Below, in pieces: positions 59,847 to 64,000 of a stretch of 64,000 bases of DNA. Source of the stretch: Dolomitihabitans soli. GTDB lineage: Bacteria > Actinomycetota > Actinomycetes > Streptosporangiales > Streptosporangiaceae. The notes beneath the pieces are model-generated. The model ran no database searches and was not told the origin of the DNA. It saw only the letters and a program-made list of their open reading frames with translations. The stretch is taken from the NCBI RefSeq assembly GCF_022213955.1, contig NZ_JAKNTW010000004.1:124001-188000 (forward strand), written 5' to 3'. A program made the position numbers and the translations under genes. Within the stretch, counting starts at the first letter, position 1, and every line of letters begins with the position of its first letter.

Positions 59847-61415
59847 GTGGTTGATCTGTCGCTGTACAAAGAAATGCTCGCAGCTCACAAGTGGATCGTC
59901 CCCGACCGGTACAACGTGGCCGCCGACGTGGCGGATAAACATCCCCGAAACAAACTGGCAATGATCTGGACCGATGGCAGCGGCGACGATCGGCAGGTGT
60001 TGTGGGGAGAATTGCAGGACCTGACCAATCAGTTCGCGAACTGTTTCATCGAGAATGGGGTGGGCAAGGGCGACCGCGTCGCGATTCTGCTGCCACCCCT
60101 GCCGGAGGCCGCCGCCGCGATCATCGCGGTACTCAAGATCGGCGCCATCGGCGTTCCGATGGCGGCGTTGTGGAGCGACGACTCGCTCCGCTACCGGCTT
60201 ACCGACGCCGGGGTGCGCCTGCTCGTCACCGACGCGAAGAACGCGGCCCGCGGACTTTCCGACTGCGCCGAGGCGACCCTCGTGGTCGACGGCCCGGAAA
60301 CCGTGGAGCACTACCCCCGAACCGCCGAGACGGTCGACACCGCCGCCGACGACCCGGCACTGCTCTACTACACGTCGGGCTCGACCGGCAGGCCGAAGGG
60401 CGTGGTGTCCCCGCATCGCGGGCTGATCGGCCACAACGAGTTCGGCTACTGTCAGGACCTGCGCTCCGGCGAGATCTCGTACTGGATGGGCGACTGGGCC
60501 TGGGGCGTCTACAAGATCCTCGGGCCGTGGCGGCGCGGCGCCGTCAACCTGGTCTACGCCACCGATCGGCGCTACGACCCGGAGGGCCTGCTCGCCGCGC
60601 TGTCCAGGCACCAGGTCGGCAACATCTTCGTCAACCCCACCGGGCTGCGCCTGATGATGCGGCAGGTGCCGGACGCCGGTCGGCGGTTTCCGCAGGCGTT
60701 CCGCGTGTGCTGCAGCGCCAACGAACCGCTCGGCGAACGGGAGAGCGAGTGGTTCGCCGAGCAGTTCGGGATACCCGTGTTGCAGAACTACGGGATGACC
60801 GAGGCGTATCCGATGGCCGGGAACTTCCCCGGCGTGCCGGTGAAACCCGGGTCACTCGGGCTGCCCGTTCCCGGCTGGGATATTCGGGTGCTCGACGAGC
60901 ACGAACGTGAACTTTCCGTGGGCGAGGTCGGTGAGATCTGCCTGCGGGCGCGCGACAATCCGCAATACCCGCTCGGTTACTGGAACATGCCGGAGGAGAG
61001 CGAGCGCGTTTTCGGCGGCACCTGGTTTCACACCGGAGACTGCGCATACGCCGACGAAGACGGCTACCTGTTCTATATCGGCCGCAACGACGACGTGATC
61101 AAATCTTCTGGATATCGGATCAGCCCGGGCGAGGTGGAGCGCGCCTGCACACTGCATCCCGGAGTAGCCGAGGCGGCGGTCATCGGCGTCCCCGACTCCG
61201 AACGCGGCCAGCGGGTGAAGGCGTTCGTTATTCCGGAGCCGGGAATTGCGCCGGGCGCCGAACTCGCCGATGAGATAAAGGACTTCGTACGGCGGGAGCA
61301 TTCCGCGTTCGGATATCCCAAGTTGGTCGAGTTCGTGGACGAACTCCCCCGATCCCAGTCGGGAAAGATCAGCCGTGCTCCGTTGCGCAGCCGGCCACCC
61401 GGACGCGAGTACTGA
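59847..61415 (+). CDS. Acyl-CoA synthetase (acetyl-CoA synthetase/MACS-like)
   Basis: 522 residues from GTG 59847 (AGGAAG 5 nt upstream; ATG 59814 is a longer start without ribosome site). ANL motifs: YYTSGSTGRPKGVVSPHRGL (A3), QNYGMTEAYPM (A5), TWFHTGDCAYADEDGYLFYI-GRNDDVIKSSGYRISPGEVE (A7-A8), and catalytic Lys in LPRSQSGKISRAPLR (A10). GDWAWGVYKILGPW is typical of the medium-chain/benzoate-type synthetases. First gene of the operon; activates an unknown carboxylic acid to its CoA ester. Confidence 0.92.
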   Translation: MVDLSLYKEMLAAHKWIVPDRYNVAADVADKHPRNKLAMIWTDGSGDDRQVLWGELQDLTNQFANCFIENGVGKGDRVAILLPPLPEAAAAIIAVLKIGAIGVPMAALWSDDSLRYRLTDAGVRLLVTDAKNAARGLSDCAEATLVVDGPETVEHYPRTAETVDTAADDPALLYYTSGSTGRPKGVVSPHRGLIGHNEFGYCQDLRSGEISYWMGDWAWGVYKILGPWRRGAVNLVYATDRRYDPEGLLAALSRHQVGNIFVNPTGLRLMMRQVPDAGRRFPQAFRVCCSANEPLGERESEWFAEQFGIPVLQNYGMTEAYPMAGNFPGVPVKPGSLGLPVPGWDIRVLDEHERELSVGEVGEICLRARDNPQYPLGYWNMPEESERVFGGTWFHTGDCAYADEDGYLFYIGRNDDVIKSSGYRISPGEVERACTLHPGVAEAAVIGVPDSERGQRVKAFVIPEPGIAPGAELADEIKDFVRREHSAFGYPKLVEFVDELPRSQSGKISRAPLRSRPPGREY

Positions 61416-61431
61416 GCCTGAAAGGAACTCC

Positions 61432-62493
61432 GTGAGCACAAGCAACACCGGCGAGCCGGCCGAACTGCGGGCGAGCTCGGCACTGTCCACCATGTTCTAC
61501 AGCAAGGTGTTCTCCGCGCTGACCGCGATCACTTTCCGGGAGAAGGGCGAGGCCGCGGTCAACGACCTGTGGTTCCGGGTGCTGACCAGCCACCAGGGCG
61601 ACCGGTACGCCGAGGGCCTGAAGAAGCTCGGCATCCACGAGGACCCTCCGGCTGTCGCGGCGGCCAAGTACCACTACTTCACGAACATCATCGGCGGCCT
61701 GGACATGGAGTACGCCGAGGAATCCCCCCGCAAGGTGTGGATCCGGTACCGCGCACCGATGTGGATGTACTCGGGCGTCGCGCTGATCGCCATGCCCGCG
61801 TCGATTCGCCGCACCGTGTTCAGCTCCTGGCACCCCCGGAACGGGCGTTACATGGGCTGCCCGCGGCTTGGTTACGTCGGCACGAAGTTCTCCATGGAGG
61901 GCGACCCCTACGACGAGGGCTACTTCATCGAGCACGACCACGAGCTCACCGAAGACGAGACGATGCGATTCGAGGTGGTGGCGCGCACGCCGGAGTTCGA
62001 CCCGGCGCGGGCGCCCGTGCTAGATCCGGAGCTGTGGCCCGAGGCGCGGATTCTCAAGGCCCGCCCGAAGTTCTCCGCCGGCTATGTGCGTTCGACCGTG
62101 GAGTGCCTGTACGAGCGGTACGGCGCGCTGACGACTCACCAGCTCGTCCGATCCGCCATGCGCATGCTGGCCATCCAGCTCACCCCGGAGCTCACGGCAA
62201 AGGCCGGCGTCGAAGGGACGACCGTGGCCGACATCGCCGGATTCCACCACGCCCTGGTCAGCGCCACCCGTCGCGACGCCACCCTGGAACGCGTTGACGA
62301 GAGGACGTTCCGGCTGCTCGTGCGCTCCGCGAACCCCTTCGACGCGAGCCATCCCGCCGAGCTGAGATCCGCGTTCTTCGAGTTTCACAGCGCCGCCACG
62401 CGAATGCTCAACGGGCACGTGGCGAGCGATTTCACCATCCGCGACGGAGTGGACGTCTGGGAGTTCACCGACACCGGCCGTTGGCTTTGGTGA
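61432..62493 (+). CDS. Protein of unknown function in acyl-CoA operon
   Basis: 353 residues, GTG 61432 after GAAAGGAAC. I do not recognise the family. No signal peptide or long TM segment; rich in aromatics and charged residues (KYHYFTNIIGGLDMEYAEES, RKVWIRYRAPMWMYSG, SSWHPRNGRYMGCPRLGYVG, DEGYFIEHDHELTEDETMRF). The HxxxHxH-like cluster at EHDHE and several Cys are possible metal or catalytic residues. 16 bp after the acyl-CoA synthetase and 9 bp before the transporter gene, so it is an integral part of this pathway, perhaps a novel CoA-ester modifying enzyme. Confidence 0.85.
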   Translation: MSTSNTGEPAELRASSALSTMFYSKVFSALTAITFREKGEAAVNDLWFRVLTSHQGDRYAEGLKKLGIHEDPPAVAAAKYHYFTNIIGGLDMEYAEESPRKVWIRYRAPMWMYSGVALIAMPASIRRTVFSSWHPRNGRYMGCPRLGYVGTKFSMEGDPYDEGYFIEHDHELTEDETMRFEVVARTPEFDPARAPVLDPELWPEARILKARPKFSAGYVRSTVECLYERYGALTTHQLVRSAMRMLAIQLTPELTAKAGVEGTTVADIAGFHHALVSATRRDATLERVDERTFRLLVRSANPFDASHPAELRSAFFEFHSAATRMLNGHVASDFTIRDGVDVWEFTDTGRWLW

Positions 62494-62502
62494 GGAGAGT
62501 CC

Positions 62503-63882
62503 ATGACGCAGCGAGCAACATCCTCGAATTCGGGGCCGGTACGCGACCGCAAGATGGCCGCACGCGCACTGTCCGGGGTCGCGGTCGGCAACTTCGTCGA
62601 ATGGTATGACTTCGCGGTCTACGCCTATTCCACCAAGGCGATAGCCACCCTGTTCTTCCCCGAAGGCGACCCGGTGACCGCCCTGCTCGGCACCCTGGCC
62701 ATCTTCGGGGTGACCTTCCTGTCCCGCCCGGCCGGTGGCATCTTCTTCGGACGGATGGGCGATCGCATCGGCCGGCGCAACACGCTGTCCATCATCCTGC
62801 TGCTGATGGGGGCCGCCACCACGCTGATCGGGCTGCTGCCCACGTATGGCGGCATCGGTGTCGCCGCGCCGATCCTGCTCGCGGTCCTGCGATTGTGCCA
62901 GGGGTTCTCGGCGGGCGGTGAGTCGTCCGGCGGTGCGACCTTCCTCAGCGAGTACGCCCCGCCGAACCGGCGCGGCATGTGGTCCGGCCTGTCCAACAGC
63001 ACGCAGACCCTCCCCTTCGCGGTGACCGCCCTCATGGTGCTGGCGATCAGCAGCACCATCTCCGAGGAGGCGTACCTGTCGTGGGGGTGGCGGGTCCCGT
63101 TCCTGCTCGCCGCGCCGTTCGCGCTGGTCGGCCTGTACGTCCGGCTGCGGCTGGAGGACACGCCGGTCTTCCGGTCGCTCGAAAGCACCGGCAAGGTGGA
63201 ACACGCACCGGTGCGTCAGGTGCTGCGGAACTACATCCCGGAGCTAGTCACTCTGATCGGTGTCGCCTCGCTCAACGCGGTCGCGTTCTACACGATGTCC
63301 AGCTATATGAGCACGTATCTCAGCACCGTGGCCGGTCTGGACGAGACGACCGCGCTGTTCTCCAACGCGCTGGCCCTGTGCACGTACAGCGTGCTCATCC
63401 CGATCATGGGCCTGCTCGGGGACCGCATCGGGCGAAAACGGGTGATCCTCGCGGGTGCGCTCTCGCTCGCGGTGCTCGCCGTACCGGGCTATATGGTGGC
63501 CGGGTCCGGTGGGCTGGGGAGCGCGGTGCTCGGGCAGGTGATGCTGACCGTGCCGCTGGTCGCGGTGGCGTCGGTGGTGGCCGTCGCGCAGGCCGAGCTT
63601 TTCCCCGCGGCGATCCGCTACACCGGCGCGGCCCTGGGATACAACATCGCGTACGCCGTGTTCGGCGGCACCGCGCCGTTCATCGGCCAATACCTCGTCA
63701 ACCAGACGGGTTCCGACATCTCGCCCGCCTACTACCTGATCGTGCTGGCGCTCGTCGCGTTGGTGCCCATCCTCCGCCTGCCCGAGACCTCGCGCGTTTC
63801 CATGCTGCGCGGGGACAACTCGGAGATTCGAGTCGACAGGGCGGTTCCCGCACGCTTGAAAGGAACCGAGCATGACCGATGA
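62503..63882 (+). CDS. MFS transporter, metabolite:H+ symporter (MHS) family
   Basis: 459 residues with ~12 TM helices. Signatures of the ShiA/ProP/KgtP MHS group: GVAVGNFVEWYDFAVYAYST, RPAGGIFFGRMGDRIGRRNT, GFSAGGESSGGATFLSEYAP, NRRGMWSGLSNSTQTL. Likely proton-coupled uptake of a carboxylate, matching the acyl-CoA synthetase upstream. ATG 62503; its stop overlaps the next gene's start by 11 bp. Confidence 0.94.
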   Translation: MTQRATSSNSGPVRDRKMAARALSGVAVGNFVEWYDFAVYAYSTKAIATLFFPEGDPVTALLGTLAIFGVTFLSRPAGGIFFGRMGDRIGRRNTLSIILLLMGAATTLIGLLPTYGGIGVAAPILLAVLRLCQGFSAGGESSGGATFLSEYAPPNRRGMWSGLSNSTQTLPFAVTALMVLAISSTISEEAYLSWGWRVPFLLAAPFALVGLYVRLRLEDTPVFRSLESTGKVEHAPVRQVLRNYIPELVTLIGVASLNAVAFYTMSSYMSTYLSTVAGLDETTALFSNALALCTYSVLIPIMGLLGDRIGRKRVILAGALSLAVLAVPGYMVAGSGGLGSAVLGQVMLTVPLVAVASVVAVAQAELFPAAIRYTGAALGYNIAYAVFGGTAPFIGQYLVNQTGSDISPAYYLIVLALVALVPILRLPETSRVSMLRGDNSEIRVDRAVPARLKGTEHDR

Positions 63883-64000
63883 CAACGTCCTCGTACGGCA
63901 CATCGACGGCGTCGCCGTACTCACCCTGAACCGCCCCGAGTCGTTGAACGCGTGGGACATGGCCATGCAGGACAAGGTCCGCCGCCGGTTCGCCGAGTTC
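63872..64000 (+). CDS. Enoyl-CoA hydratase/isomerase, 5' part only
   Basis: ATG 63872 after AAGGAAC, open to the right edge: MTDDNVLVRHIDGVAVLTLN-RPESLNAWDMAMQDKVRRRF. The N-terminal crotonase strand VAVLTLNRPESLNA is diagnostic. Translationally coupled to the MHS transporter gene (11-bp overlap). Supports beta-oxidation-like breakdown of the imported, CoA-activated acid. Confidence 0.9.
   Translation, partial: MTDDNVLVRHIDGVAVLTLNRPESLNAWDMAMQDKVRRRFAEF

Noticed and set aside
62020-63204. 394-codon minus-strand frame opposite the MHS transporter
   Set aside because: Low-complexity Arg/Gly/Gln translation with no domain; shadow of a strongly recognisable transporter.
1-64000. CRISPR arrays, phage structural genes, toxin-antitoxin or restriction/defence islands
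   Set aside because: No regularly spaced repeats, Cas genes, capsid/tail genes or nuclease-methylase pairs were seen; the only nuclease of interest is TnpB.

Overview
The window is high-GC DNA (GC- and especially C-rich third codon positions, GTG/TTG starts with GGAGG-like ribosome sites) of an actinomycete type. The gene content (stand-alone MocR, XRE/MmyB-like regulators, LLM flavin oxidoreductases, F420-type nitroreductase remnant, ferredoxin plus P450, IS200/IS605 with TnpB) fits a soil actinobacterium of the Streptosporangiales/Streptomycetales kind. That placement is an inference. No rRNA, tRNA or CRISPR array was found, and no essential housekeeping gene is present: this looks like accessory, remodelled chromosome-arm DNA.

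Layout. 1-6 kb: an RND exporter (runs off the left edge) divergent from a MarR regulator, then an SDR and an MFS exporter. 6-9 kb: phosphotransferase remnant and a Na+/H+ antiporter. 9-13 kb: a minus-strand operon of three SDRs, a flavin reductase and a truncated amidohydrolase. 13-17 kb: two XRE/MmyB-type regulators with decayed quinone oxidoreductases and an integrase stub. 17-21 kb: small secreted protein and a NarL-type two-component system flanked by a 53-bp inverted repeat. 21-27 kb: an SDR gene cut in two by a 3.84-kb insertion carrying hydrolase, MFS exporter, hydrolase and TetR. 27-31 kb: P450-ferredoxin with TetR, then TetR/SDR. 31-43 kb: many small regulator-enzyme pairs (ArsR-like, Rrf2, MarR), an HtrA-like protease, a beta-propeller-like protein, MBL hydrolase, and fragments. 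43-50 kb: MocR regulator, FAD oxidoreductase and a three-gene adenylation / membrane flavoreductase / enoyl-CoA hydratase operon. 51-53 kb: ThDP enzyme with GntR. 54-56 kb: IS200/IS605 element with broken tnpA and intact tnpB. 56-58 kb: DoxX/HxlR and MarR/LLM oxidoreductase pairs. 58-64 kb: LysR followed by an acyl-CoA synthetase, an unrecognised protein, an MHS-family transporter and an enoyl-CoA hydratase that runs off the right edge.

How the genes work together. The dominant theme is one-regulator/one-enzyme cassettes for redox or hydrolytic handling of small organic molecules, with operator-like palindromes visible in most divergent gaps. The most informative structural results are: (i) removal of 22519-26357 re-joins an SDR reading frame exactly, with 7-bp flanking repeats; (ii) a MocR promoter/operator of about 70 bp is duplicated in front of the FAD oxidoreductase gene; (iii) nearly all apparent frameshifts are single-base losses in C or G runs, so several 'pseudogenes' may be sequencing errors; (iv) true truncations (integrase, resolvase, IS5-type transposase, sigma factor, DHFR-like, nitroreductase stubs) mark several recombination junctions.
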